A stretch of DNA of 64,000 nt, taken from positions 19,873 to 83,872 of the forward strand of contig NZ_JARUXC010000019.1 in NCBI RefSeq assembly GCF_030433855.1. Reading direction: 5' to 3'. This stretch comes from Agreia sp. PsM10 (GTDB lineage Bacteria; Actinomycetota; Actinomycetes; Actinomycetales; Microbacteriaceae). Positions 8,209 through 16,299 of this stretch are shown here, one piece after another (the stretch's first letter is position 1; every line of letters begins with the position of its first letter). The notes under the pieces were generated by a model. That model worked only from the letters and a program-made list of their open reading frames with translations. It did not search any database and was not told where the DNA came from. A program made the position numbers and the translations under genes.

Positions 8209-10359
8209 ATGGACAGCGATATGCATACGAGCCCGCCGCCCTCCCGCACACGCGCGTCCGCGGGCACCCCGGCGCACTTCCTTCCCCACCTGCAGGGTCT
8301 GCGGGCCATCGCCGTTCTGCTCGTGGTGGTCTACCACTTCTGGCCGGGCCGCCTGCAGGGCGGCTACATCGGCGTCGACGTCTTCTTCGTCATCTCGGGC
8401 TTTCTCATCACGGGGCAGCTGGCCCGAGAACTCGATGCTTCGACAGGCTCAGCACAAGGGGGCCGCATTAATCTGCCCGCCTTCTACGCCAAGAGGGTGC
8501 GACGCCTGCTGCCCGCCGCCGTCACCGTGCTCGTCTTCTCGGCGCTGGCCACCCTGTTCATCCTGCCCCTATCGAGTCTCGGCGAGAACCTGCGCGAGAT
8601 CCTCGCGTCGACCTTCTACGTCGAGAACTGGGCGCTCGCGGCCAACTCCGTCGACTACCTCGCGGCCGCCAACGAGGCCACGCTCGTGCAGCACTACTGG
8701 TCGCTGTCGCTCGAGGAGCAGTTCTACCTGATCTGGCCGCTGATGCTGCTCGGCGCGTCGTGGCTCGCGGTGAGGTTCTGGTCGGGCAGGCGCTGGAACG
8801 CGCTGTTCGCTGTCGTCGTGGCCGTCAGCATCCTGTCTCTCGTGTTCTCGATCGTCTACACGCAGACCAACGCGGCCCAGGCCTACTTCGTGACCTTCAC
8901 CCGCATGTGGGAGTTCGGCGCCGGCGCCGTGCTCGCCCTGCTGCCGAGGCTGCGGCCCACGAAGGCGTGGCTGTCGAATGTGCTGGGCTACGGCGGAATC
9001 GCGATCGTGCTCGGCTGCGGCTACTTCTACGACAAGTCCACGCCGTTCCCGGGGTCTGCGGCGATCCTGCCCGTCGTCGGAACGATGGCGATCATCCTCG
9101 CCTCGCACCGCGAGCACTGGTACGACGCCGGTCGCGTCCTGAGCGTGCGCCCCGTGAGCTTCATCGGCGACATCTCGTACTCGCTCTACCTGTGGCACTG
9201 GCCGCTCATCGTCATCGCCCCGTTCGTTCCGGGCTGGGGACTCTCGACCATCAACCGGCTCGTGCTCTTCGTGCTCTGCTTCGTGATCGCGTGGCTCACC
9301 AAGAGGTTCATCGAAGACCCGACCAGGGCCTGGAAGCCACTCGTCCGTCGCAAGCCCCGGTTCACCTTCGTGTCGATGCTCGCCGCGATGGCCCTGGTCA
9401 CCCTCGTCGTCGGCGTGACCAGCGTCGTGCAGCAGCCGAAGTACGACGCGGCGGCCGCCGAGCTGCGCAGCACCCTCGAGACGATGCCCGACTGCTTCGG
9501 CGCGGCATCCGGGCTCACCGACGGCCTCGGCCCGATCGATTCCTGCTCGAACCCCGAGCTCGAAGGCCAGATCATTCCGAGCCCGGGGTTCGGCAACGCC
9601 GACCGGCCGCAGCATCCCGACTGCCTGGTCACGCTCAACGACTCCACCCTGACGAGCTGCGAGTTCGGCGACACCGAATCGGATTCGGCGCCCCGGGTCG
9701 CGGTCATCGGCGACAGCCACGCGTATGCGCTGCTCGACCCGATCATCCAGCTCGCCGAGACCAATGGCTGGCACCTGACCACGTACCTCAAGGGCGCCTG
9801 CCCCTGGAGTACGACCCCGATCGCGGGCGGCGACGCCTTCGCGGCCTCCTGCGCCGACTGGCGGTCGAAGCTCGACACCGAACTCGCGGCGGTCGCCCCC
9901 TACGATGCGATCTTCACGGCCGCGCTCGCCGATCACGCTCTGGATGCCGATGGCTCGGCCGCCGCAGACGAGACCGCGGGATTCATGGAGGCCTGGACCC
10001 CGCAGCTCGAGCAGGGCACGCCGGTGGTCACCCTCGTCGACAACCCGTCCTGGGAGACCGACCCCAACAAGTGCCTGCGCATCTCCGACGCGGCCGACTG
10101 CACCGAGACCCGGCAGGACGGTCTGGGCGAGGTCGACCCCCTCGCCTCGGCGGCCGCGCAGCTCGCGACGGGTGGCGGCGACGTGACCCTCCTGGACTTC
10201 TCCGACACCTACTGCGACACCGACGTCTGCTTCCCTGTGATCGGCGGGGCCAACGTATACCGCGACCAGGATCACCTGACGCGCACCTTCGCCTTCACGC
10301 TCGCCCCCTTCATCGAGAGCGCCATCGTCGCCGCCCTCGGTCGATCGCTGACCCGCTAG
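8209..10359 (+). CDS. OafA/YrhL-type acyltransferase with C-terminal SGNH domain
   Basis: 716 residues. The N-terminal half is a multi-span acyltransferase-3 domain: LRAIAVLLVVVYHFWPG early, then FFVISGFLITGQL, FYAKRVRRLLPAA and several helices. The C-terminal domain is extracytoplasmic and SGNH-like, with the nucleophile block VAVIGDSHA near residue 499 and the Asp-x-x-His pair RDQDHLT near 686. Such proteins O-acetylate cell-surface glycans. The start is ATG 8209 or ATG 8221. Residues 77-84 are encoded by a copy of the interspersed repeat inserted in frame (see finding). It is followed after 9 nt by the AEC transporter gene. Confidence 0.88.
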   Translation: MDSDMHTSPPPSRTRASAGTPAHFLPHLQGLRAIAVLLVVVYHFWPGRLQGGYIGVDVFFVISGFLITGQLARELDASTGSAQGGRINLPAFYAKRVRRLLPAAVTVLVFSALATLFILPLSSLGENLREILASTFYVENWALAANSVDYLAAANEATLVQHYWSLSLEEQFYLIWPLMLLGASWLAVRFWSGRRWNALFAVVVAVSILSLVFSIVYTQTNAAQAYFVTFTRMWEFGAGAVLALLPRLRPTKAWLSNVLGYGGIAIVLGCGYFYDKSTPFPGSAAILPVVGTMAIILASHREHWYDAGRVLSVRPVSFIGDISYSLYLWHWPLIVIAPFVPGWGLSTINRLVLFVLCFVIAWLTKRFIEDPTRAWKPLVRRKPRFTFVSMLAAMALVTLVVGVTSVVQQPKYDAAAAELRSTLETMPDCFGAASGLTDGLGPIDSCSNPELEGQIIPSPGFGNADRPQHPDCLVTLNDSTLTSCEFGDTESDSAPRVAVIGDSHAYALLDPIIQLAETNGWHLTTYLKGACPWSTTPIAGGDAFAASCADWRSKLDTELAAVAPYDAIFTAALADHALDADGSAAADETAGFMEAWTPQLEQGTPVVTLVDNPSWETDPNKCLRISDAADCTETRQDGLGEVDPLASAAAQLATGGGDVTLLDFSDTYCDTDVCFPVIGGANVYRDQDHLTRTFAFTLAPFIESAIVAALGRSLTR
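8438..8460 (+). repeat. interspersed-repeat copy inside a coding region
   Basis: CTTCGACAGGCTCAGCACAA followed by GGG is a variant of the repeat found between genes elsewhere in the window (core CTTCGACAGGCTCAGGGA). Here it lies inside the acyltransferase gene and is read in frame as ASTGSAQG, in the loop before INLPAFYAKR. Confidence 0.75.
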
Positions 10360-10368
10360 GCAGCGCGT

Positions 10369-11292
10369 ATGACCGGGGTGCTCACCGGCTTCGCCATCAT
10401 CGGCTTCGTCATCGCGGTCGGCTACGTCGTCGGACGTACCAACATCCTGCAGGTCGACGCGCAGAAGCCGTTGAACCGCATCGCGTTCTTCGTGACCAGC
10501 CCCGCCCTGCTGTTCACCGTGCTGGCGCGGGCCGATGTGAGCGTGATCTTCTCGACGTTCCTGGTGGTCACCGTCATCACGATCGCCATCTCGATCGGTC
10601 TCTACGTTGCCCTGTCGCGCATATTCTTCCGCCGACCGGCCGCCGAGACCACCGTAGGTGCGGCCGCCGCGTCGTACTCCAACGCGAACAACATCGGCCT
10701 GCCTGTGGCCATCTACGTGCTCGGAGATCCGCAGTTCGTGGCGCCGCTGCTGATGCTCCAGCTGATCGTGATGGCGCCCCTCACGCTCACGGTGCTCGAC
10801 ACGGTGACGCGCGGCAAGGCATCCATCGGATCGTTTCTCACCCAGCCCGTGCGCAATCCGATGATCATCGCGTCGCTGGTGGGACTGCTGCTGAGCGTCT
10901 TCGGAGTGACGTTGCCGGAGCCCGTGATGGCGCCATTCGATCTCATCGGTGCGGCCACGATTCCGCTGGTGCTCATGACCTTCGGCATGTCGCTCGCCGG
11001 GCAGCGCCCGCTCGCTCCCGGCACCGGCCGTCGCGACGTGCTGACCTCGGCCCTGCTCAAGAGCGTGGTCATGCCGATCGTGGCCTACCTGTTCGGACGT
11101 TTCGTCTTTGACCTCGATGCGGTACACCTGTTCGGCGTCGTGGTGCTCGCGGCCCTGCCGACGGCGCAGAACGTGTTCAACTTCGCGTCGCGCTACGAGC
11201 GGGGAGTGGTGATCGCCCGGGATACGGTGCTCATCACGACAGTAGCCTCGGTGCCCGTGCTGGTGATCGCGGCTGCGCTGCTTGCGCCGTAG
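10369..11292 (+). CDS. AEC family (auxin efflux carrier-like) transporter
   Basis: 307 residues with about ten membrane helices. It starts at once in a membrane segment (FAIIGFVIAVGYVVGRTNIL), which carries the short linker typical of AEC proteins. The conserved SYSNANNIGLPVAIYVLGD matches the family's Asn-rich motif, and the mirrored second half includes PLVLMTFGMSLAG. Members export organic acids or other anions; the substrate is unknown. It begins 9 nt after the acyltransferase stop and is probably co-transcribed with it. Confidence 0.85.
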   Translation: MTGVLTGFAIIGFVIAVGYVVGRTNILQVDAQKPLNRIAFFVTSPALLFTVLARADVSVIFSTFLVVTVITIAISIGLYVALSRIFFRRPAAETTVGAAAASYSNANNIGLPVAIYVLGDPQFVAPLLMLQLIVMAPLTLTVLDTVTRGKASIGSFLTQPVRNPMIIASLVGLLLSVFGVTLPEPVMAPFDLIGAATIPLVLMTFGMSLAGQRPLAPGTGRRDVLTSALLKSVVMPIVAYLFGRFVFDLDAVHLFGVVVLAALPTAQNVFNFASRYERGVVIARDTVLITTVASVPVLVIAAALLAP

Positions 11293-11308
11293 CAGGCATA
11301 GACGTTCT

Positions 11309-12685
11309 CTAGAACGGCGGGTCGTCATCGATGCCGATCGGCGTGCGGGGGATGCCGTCGGTGACGGCACCGCGGAACCAGTTGCGAGCCGGCGGCTCGT
11401 CTGCGTCGGGACTATCGGGACCGCCCGGATCTCGGCTGAACCGGAATCGTGGTGGCGCAGGCCTCGCCAGGGGAGTCGGTTCGTGTTGCCTGGCATAGCC
11501 CGATGGTGAGACGGAGATGATCACGCCGTCCGACTGCGTCACGAATTGCCACGTCGTCTTGTGTTTCACCTTGTGATGCTTCGGGCACTGGGGAACGAGG
11601 TTGGCGACCGAGGTCGCGCCCTGCGGAAACGGAACGTTGTGGTCGCCGTCGCAGTCGCGGGCGACGCGGGTGCAACCCGGGAATCGGCAGGTGACGTTGA
11701 TCAGGTCGACCAGCTCTCGCATCTTCGCATCGGGCTTGTACCGGGTGATGCCCGCTGAGAGGGCCACCCCGGTCGCAGGGTCTGTCAGCACGCGGGAGAA
11801 ATAGGGCGCGTTCGCTGTCAGTCGAGTTGCAGTGAGCGCGTCGATAGGGCCGTACCCCTCGAGGGACGCACTTTCGTCACTGAACCCCAGGAGGCTGAGC
11901 GCGGGGACTGTCACGTAGACGTGGGCTTGGATCGCATGGCCGGGTGCTCCCGGCATGGAGAGCTGACCATTCAGGAGTAGATCGGAAGCGACGTCAGCGT
12001 GCAACTGCGCGATCGTGCGGGGGTCTCCGGCGGCTTTCAACGCGAGCGCGAAGCGGTGCAGACGGTCTTGGATCGCCTCATTCTCGACTGCGGGCTGACG
12101 AATGCCGAAGACGGAGAGGCCGTTCTGGTCGTCGGAGCTGTCGACGAACGTGGTGCGGGTCGCAGCCTCACGCAGATGCCGCTCGACGGCGTCCTCCATC
12201 GTGGCGGCCTTGGCCTCACGGCTGGCTCTGTTACGGAGGATGTGAACGGGCGTCGTACGGGCGAGCTGGAGCATGCGCATTTCGAAGTCGTGCTGTTTCT
12301 CTTCGGGCAGGCAGGAGCCGAACTGCGTGATGGTCTGCGCGTGCGCCAGGGAGATCTCGCCGGCATAGAGCGCCCGATGCGTGAGTACGAACGTCTCTTC
12401 GAGATGCTGGCTGGTCTCCATCAACGAATACGCGGCGCGCTCACTCAGCCGTTGTGCGGTCGCGAGATCGGTCACGAACTCTCGTCTGGCGACGACGTCT
12501 GATGACCACTGCGGCCCGCCCCCTGATCTGTCGACGGGATCGACGGCCTGTCCGGCAGCACGAGCCACATTCACGAGATGGGCGTACTCGGCCTGCATCG
12601 ATGCGATCTGCTTCGCCAGCTCGTCGATGTCACCCATGGCCGCGTGGAACGACTGCACAAGGCGGGCGTCGGGCTCGGCGATCAC
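11309..12685 (-). CDS. DUF222/13E12-family HNH endonuclease-like protein
   Basis: 458 residues. The N-terminal DUF222 region (about 1-250) is helical (IDELAKQIASMQAEYAHL and YAGEISLAHAQTITQFG). The C-terminus holds an HNH module with two Cys/His clusters: CRFPGCTRVARDCDGDH, then LVPQCPKHHKVKH. The family is known as the REP13E12 repeat in Mycobacterium tuberculosis and is abundant in Actinobacteria; nuclease activity is inferred from the motif. GTG 12685 is preceded by GAAAGGT. A second, diverged member lies at 62133-63749. The HNH half matches, but the linkers differ in length. Confidence 0.85.
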   Translation of the reverse strand: MIAEPDARLVQSFHAAMGDIDELAKQIASMQAEYAHLVNVARAAGQAVDPVDRSGGGPQWSSDVVARREFVTDLATAQRLSERAAYSLMETSQHLEETFVLTHRALYAGEISLAHAQTITQFGSCLPEEKQHDFEMRMLQLARTTPVHILRNRASREAKAATMEDAVERHLREAATRTTFVDSSDDQNGLSVFGIRQPAVENEAIQDRLHRFALALKAAGDPRTIAQLHADVASDLLLNGQLSMPGAPGHAIQAHVYVTVPALSLLGFSDESASLEGYGPIDALTATRLTANAPYFSRVLTDPATGVALSAGITRYKPDAKMRELVDLINVTCRFPGCTRVARDCDGDHNVPFPQGATSVANLVPQCPKHHKVKHKTTWQFVTQSDGVIISVSPSGYARQHEPTPLARPAPPRFRFSRDPGGPDSPDADEPPARNWFRGAVTDGIPRTPIGIDDDPPF

Positions 12686-12780
12686 GGGGCTTACCTTTCG
12701 AAAAGTTTAGAACAAATCAACCATTTAATTCTACTCTATGCGACTCTAAATTAGAAGATGTATTCTATGCTCGGGGCTTT
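12686..12780. promoter_or_regulatory. AT-rich divergent promoter region
   Basis: Much more AT-rich than its surroundings between about 12700 and 12770. It separates the minus-strand HNH gene from the plus-strand leader and EamA gene and should hold both promoters. Towards the HNH gene a TTCTAA / TAGAAT pair with 17-bp spacing can be drawn on the minus strand. On the plus strand TATTCT (12761-12766) or TATGCT (12766-12771) are -10 candidates without a clear -35. Confidence 0.4.
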
Positions 12781-12834
12781 ATGATCGGATTCATGCACGG
12801 TTGGGCGATTCTGCCTCCTCCTCCCCGCTCCTGA
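12781..12834 (+). CDS. possible 17-codon leader peptide upstream of the EamA exporter
   Basis: The short frame ATG...TGA encodes MIGFMHGWAILPPPPRS, with a second possible ATG at 12793. Its stop codon lies in the loop of the first of two strong hairpins, the layout of a translation-controlled attenuator. The run of four prolines is a classic site of ribosome slowing. There is no clear ribosome site, and neither coding nor control has been shown. It is listed because position and structure fit together. Confidence 0.3.
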   Translation: MIGFMHGWAILPPPPRS

Positions 12835-12872
12835 CCGGAGCGGTGCTGCCGGCCCACGTGGCCGGTCTCTTT
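12825..12872 (+). promoter_or_regulatory. tandem hairpins, candidate attenuator before EamA gene
   Basis: Hairpin 1 pairs CCGCTCC (12825-12831) with GGAGCGG (12837-12843). Hairpin 2 pairs CCGGCC (12849-12854) with GGCCGG (12860-12865) and is followed by TCTCTTT, resembling an intrinsic terminator. ACCGG next to hairpin 1 could pair instead with the 3' arm of hairpin 2, giving an antiterminator. The EamA ribosome site lies about 50 nt further on. Confidence 0.4.
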
Positions 12873-12934
12873 GTGCTGCTCTGGCGCTCTCGATGATCCC
12901 GTTCGTCGTTCCCTCTCAGCTCAGGAGTTCCGTC

Positions 12935-13867
12935 ATGTCCAGTTCTTTTCGTGCCCGCGGGGTGCCCCGAGGCGTTCTCTACGTCTGCACCGCAGGAATC
13001 CTGTGGGGTACTGCCCCGATCGCCTTCGATATCGTCCACGACCTCACGGGCCTCGGCGCGGTTCAGATCAGCGCATATCGACTCGTGATCGCAGCCCTGG
13101 CTCTCGCTGTGATGGCCGTCTTGACGGGCAATGGGGTAGCCACCGGTCGAGCGCTGAAGCGACAGCCGCTGTCGATCGCGGCCATCGGCGCCAGCGTCGC
13201 AACTTATCAGGCACTGTGGTTCGCCGCCATCACCCAGGTCGGTGTGAGCGCAGCCACCGTCATCAGCCTGGGTCTTGCGCCTGTTCTGATCACTGTCTGG
13301 GAGAAATGGATAACTCGCACGAGGCCACGAACCGCGCAGCTTCTCTCGATCGCCGCCGCCCTAACTGGTCTGACTCTCATCAGTTTGTCGGCCGAGGCCG
13401 ACCACATCGACGCCGGGAGTCCGTTCATGGGTCTGCTTCTCGCATCCGCGTCGGGCGTCCTCTACGCCGCAACGACCGTTCTCAGTCGGCGAGTCGCCGT
13501 GAGTATCTCGCCGGTGCCGATGGCCACTGCGAGCACAGCGATCGGCGCGCTCTGCTTGATGCCCCTTGCTCTTCTCTCGGGACCAGTCGTCACCACGGAT
13601 TCGACCGCGATCCTGTCGATTGTGTATCTGGGAGTCGTCACGATGGCGCTAGCCTCGCTCCTGTTGTATTCAGGGCTCCGCACGGCGCACGCCAGCACTG
13701 CGTCGATCGCGACACTCCTCGAACCGGTCACCGCCGCGCTTCTAGCTGTCGTCTTTCTTGCTGAATCCCTATCGATGAAGGCGCTCATCGGCATAGGCCT
13801 CATCCTCACAGCCGTGGCGGCAATGAACCTCGGTTCGTCGCCGAATAGCCCGGCTGACCAGAAGTAG
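12935..13867 (+). CDS. EamA/DMT-family exporter
   Basis: 310 residues with ten predicted helices in two EamA repeats, the first beginning GVLYVCTAGILWGTAPIAFD and the second near GLLLASASGVLYAATTVLSR. The signature glutamate-proline stretch TLLEPVTAALLAVVFLAE is present in the second repeat. ATG 12935 is chosen because AGGAG lies at 12923-12927, seven bases upstream. DMT proteins of this type export amino acids or small metabolites and drugs. The upstream leader/hairpin region suggests translation-linked induction, which would fit an efflux role. Confidence 0.87.
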   Translation: MSSSFRARGVPRGVLYVCTAGILWGTAPIAFDIVHDLTGLGAVQISAYRLVIAALALAVMAVLTGNGVATGRALKRQPLSIAAIGASVATYQALWFAAITQVGVSAATVISLGLAPVLITVWEKWITRTRPRTAQLLSIAAALTGLTLISLSAEADHIDAGSPFMGLLLASASGVLYAATTVLSRRVAVSISPVPMATASTAIGALCLMPLALLSGPVVTTDSTAILSIVYLGVVTMALASLLLYSGLRTAHASTASIATLLEPVTAALLAVVFLAESLSMKALIGIGLILTAVAAMNLGSSPNSPADQK

Positions 13868-13869
13868 GC

Positions 13870-13893
13870 CGCCCTTCGACAAGCTCAGGGAGC
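13870..13893. repeat. interspersed repeat copy (CTTCGACAAGCTCAGGGA type)
   Basis: A single copy of the short repeat lies between the convergent ends of the EamA gene and xthA, with only 38 nt between the stop codons. Confidence 0.75.
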
Positions 13894-13905
13894 GGTCGGG
13901 GGCAC

Positions 13906-14742
13906 TCACCAGAACATCGGGCGGTCTTCGTCTTCTTCTGTGTCGACGTCGATGTCCACCCACACCGGAACATGGTCGCTGGGCGCGTCGCCCTTGCGCT
14001 CGTTGCGGTCGATGCGGGCGTTCGAGACCACGTCGGCGAATGGCTTCGATCCGAGGATGAAGTCGATGCGCATGCCCTCGTTGCGCGGAAAACGCAGCTG
14101 CTTGTAGTCCCAGTAGGTGTAGCCGGTGGGGATGCGCGGGCGCACCACGTCGGTGAGCCCGGCATCCATGAAGTCGTTGAACGCCGCGCGCTCGGGCGCC
14201 GACACGTGGGTCGACCCCTCGAACGCCTGGATGTCCCACACGTCGGTGTCGAGAGGAGCCACGTTCCAGTCGCCCATGAGTGCGAGCGGCTGCTGCGGGT
14301 TGGCGGCGATCCAGGCGCGGGTGTCTGCAGCGAGGGCCGCGAGCCAACGGAGCTTGTAGTCGTAGTGCGCGTTCTCGAGCTCACGGCCGTTGGGAACGTA
14401 GAGGCTCCAGAGGCGGACGTCGTTCACCGTCACGCCGAGGGCGCGTGCCTCGAGAGGCAGCGTTCCGTCGTCGTTCTCCTTGCCGAAGCCGGGCATGTTC
14501 TCGAAGTCCTTCGTGACCTCGGTCATGGGCAGCCGCGATGCGAAGGCGACGCCGTTCCACTGGCTCAGGCCGTGCAGCTCGACCTCGTAGCCCGCGGCCG
14601 TGAACTGCTCGAACGGGAACTGGTTCTCCTTGCACTTGATCTCCTGCATGGCGAGAACGTCGACGTCCTCCCGCACGAGCCAATCGGCGACCCGGTCGAC
14701 CCGGGCTCTGATGGAGTTCACGTTCCAGGTCGCAATGCGCAT
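13906..14742 (-). CDS. xthA: exodeoxyribonuclease III (AP endonuclease)
   Basis: 278 residues of the exonuclease-endonuclease-phosphatase fold. It opens MRIATWNVNSIRAR. The metal-binding glutamate lies in MQEIKCKE, the catalytic pair in GDWNVAPLDTD, and the C-terminal active-site histidine in SDHVPVWVDID. These match ExoIII/Xth enzymes that cut DNA at abasic sites and trim 3' ends in base excision repair. The ATG at 14742 gives the canonical N-terminus. It is divergent from pyrE across 45 nt. Confidence 0.95.
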   Translation of the reverse strand: MRIATWNVNSIRARVDRVADWLVREDVDVLAMQEIKCKENQFPFEQFTAAGYEVELHGLSQWNGVAFASRLPMTEVTKDFENMPGFGKENDDGTLPLEARALGVTVNDVRLWSLYVPNGRELENAHYDYKLRWLAALAADTRAWIAANPQQPLALMGDWNVAPLDTDVWDIQAFEGSTHVSAPERAAFNDFMDAGLTDVVRPRIPTGYTYWDYKQLRFPRNEGMRIDFILGSKPFADVVSNARIDRNERKGDAPSDHVPVWVDIDVDTEEDEDRPMFW

Positions 14743-14752
14743 GGGGCCCAGT

Positions 14753-14781
14753 TTATTGGCGCGAACGGGCTCCCCTAAACT
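14753..14781 (+). promoter_or_regulatory. pyrE promoter giving a leaderless transcript
   Basis: TTATTG (14753-14758), 17 bp, then TAAACT (14776-14781). The GTG start of pyrE begins 6 nt after the -10 box, so the start codon is close to the predicted transcript 5' end. The -35 match is weak. Confidence 0.5.
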
Positions 14782-14787
14782 GGGGCT

Positions 14788-15336
14788 GTGACGAACGCGC
14801 GCCAGCAACTCATCGACTACATCTCCGCCGAAGCCGTCTTCCACGGCGACTTCACGCTCACGAGCGGCAAGAAGGCGAGCTACTACGTCGACCTGCGCAA
14901 GGTGAGCCTCGACCACCGCGTCGCGCCCCTCATCGGCCAGGTCATGATCGACGTCATCAAGGACATTCCCGACGTGTTCGCGGTCGGCGGCCTCACCATG
15001 GGAGCCGACCCCGTGGCATCCGCGATTCTTCACCAGGGCGCCGCCCAGGGCCTGGCCTACGACGCCTTCGTCGTGCGCAAAGAGCCGAAGGACCACGGCC
15101 GCGGCAAGCAGGTCGAAGGCCCCGAGCTCGAGGGCAAGCGCGTGATCGTGCTCGAAGACACGTCGACCACGGGCGGCTCCCCGCTCAAGGCCATCGAGGC
15201 GCTCGAGAAGGTCGGAGCGATCGTCGTGGGCGTTGCGGTCGTCGTCGACCGCAACACCGACGCACGCGAGCGCATCGAGAAGGCCGGTTACCCCTACTAC
15301 TACGCGATCGGCCTGGCTGACCTCGGTCTCGAGTAG
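14788..15336 (+). CDS. pyrE: orotate phosphoribosyltransferase
   Basis: 182 residues. The PRPP-binding motif is VIVLEDTSTTGGS, and the flexible loop RKEPKDHGRGKQVEG contains the catalytic lysines. The N-terminal FTLTSGKKASYYVDLRKV is typical of OPRTase. The enzyme joins orotate to PRPP to give OMP in pyrimidine synthesis. It starts with GTG at 14788, no ribosome site, directly behind a promoter. The next gene starts 3 nt after its stop, so both are likely on one transcript. Confidence 0.95.
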   Translation: MTNARQQLIDYISAEAVFHGDFTLTSGKKASYYVDLRKVSLDHRVAPLIGQVMIDVIKDIPDVFAVGGLTMGADPVASAILHQGAAQGLAYDAFVVRKEPKDHGRGKQVEGPELEGKRVIVLEDTSTTGGSPLKAIEALEKVGAIVVGVAVVVDRNTDARERIEKAGYPYYYAIGLADLGLE

Positions 15337-15339
15337 AGC

Positions 15340-15981
15340 GTGACAGACCCGGTGGATGCCCCGGGCGGCGCGGGCGCTCGGCCTGCGACGCCGAGATGGC
15401 TGGTCGCGGTCGTCGCCTCGCTCGCCGCGGTGTTCATCGTGGTGCTGTTCTTCGTGCTGGGCCGACACCTGCCCTGGTTCGACGAGTCGGGTGCCGTGGC
15501 GCCGATACCCACCCCCACGGTGTCGGCGACACCGACCGCTACCGCTGAACCCACTCCGACCCCTACACCCGAGCCCGCCGCGGAGACAGGGCCTGCGGCC
15601 GCCGGCGTTCACCCGTGGACCGAGCTCCGGGGAGGCGAGTGCCTGGATCCCTTCGGGTCGCCGTGGGACGAGACGTTCACGGTCGTGGACTGCGCCGTGC
15701 CGCACGCGGCCCAGCTGATCGCGCGCGTGTCGCTCAACCCCGACCCCGCCGCGGCCTATCCGGGCGAGGCCGCCATCACATCGCAGCTCAACCTGGCATG
15801 CACGGCTCCGACCGTGCTCGACTTCGCCGCGGCCGCCGCGTATCCCGACGTTCAGTGGCAGGCGAGCTATCCGGTCTCGGACGCGCAGTGGGCCGACGGA
15901 CAGCGCGACTACTCGTGCTTCATCAGCAGGTCGTCGGGCGAACCGCTCGCCGGTTCCGTTCAGGTCGTCGCGGCGGGCTGA
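15340..15981 (+). CDS. membrane-anchored septum-formation-like (DUF/Septum_form) protein
   Basis: 213 residues. A short cytoplasmic N-terminus is followed by one membrane helix (WLVAVVASLAAVFIVVLFFV), a Thr/Pro linker (about residues 50-80) and an extracytoplasmic domain with four cysteines (GGECLD, VDCAVPHAAQ, LNLACTA, YSCFIS). The C-x-DPFG and VDCAVPHAAQ blocks recall the septum-formation domain of actinobacteria (PF13845-like). A role at the division site is inference from that resemblance. GTG start at 15340. Confidence 0.65.
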   Translation: MTDPVDAPGGAGARPATPRWLVAVVASLAAVFIVVLFFVLGRHLPWFDESGAVAPIPTPTVSATPTATAEPTPTPTPEPAAETGPAAAGVHPWTELRGGECLDPFGSPWDETFTVVDCAVPHAAQLIARVSLNPDPAAAYPGEAAITSQLNLACTAPTVLDFAAAAAYPDVQWQASYPVSDAQWADGQRDYSCFISRSSGEPLAGSVQVVAAG

Positions 15982-16006
15982 CGGGCACGCATCGAGTTCG
16001 TGCCCG
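15982..16006 (+). terminator. intrinsic terminator-like hairpin after the pyrE operon
   Basis: CGGGCACG (15982-15989) pairs perfectly with CGTGCCCG (15999-16006) around a 9-nt loop and is followed by CTTGGCTTT. It begins at the stop codon of the preceding gene. Confidence 0.65.
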
Positions 16007-16299
16007 CTTGGCTTTAGTGGGCAGCGAAACAAACTCAAAAATCTTTTCGGTCTGTTCCGAGGCGTCGCGCCCGTGTCGGCCGCGCTCACAACCTCCGGTT
16101 GACCAGTTGTTTTAAGACAACCCCGAAATCGGAGGATTTGTAACCTTTTGGAGGGGGTGCCGGACTGACCCTCTTGGGGGCCTTGGCTTTTCTGGGAAAG
16201 TGCCTATAGCCTGACGGGGACGCAGCATATTCGCAGCATCACCCCTTTCGTCGACACCCGAAGTCAACGATGCCCCCGCTCGCTTATTTCAGGAGAACA
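16007..16299 (+). promoter_or_regulatory. gene-free upstream region of the LANTG surface protein gene
   Basis: About 290 nt without a credible gene. It holds a short hairpin GTTGT...ACAAC (16106-16121) and a plausible promoter: TTGGCT (16183-16188), 16 bp, TATAGC (16205-16210). This leaves an untranslated leader of about 80 nt ending in AGGAG at 16291-16295, five bases before ATG 16300. The long leader contrasts with the many leaderless genes nearby. I recognise no riboswitch in it. Confidence 0.45.

Noticed and set aside
8569..11496. Open frame of nearly 1000 codons antisense to the acyltransferase and AEC genes
   Set aside because: Low-complexity His/Arg/Glu sequence spanning two well-supported genes; a GC-skew shadow.
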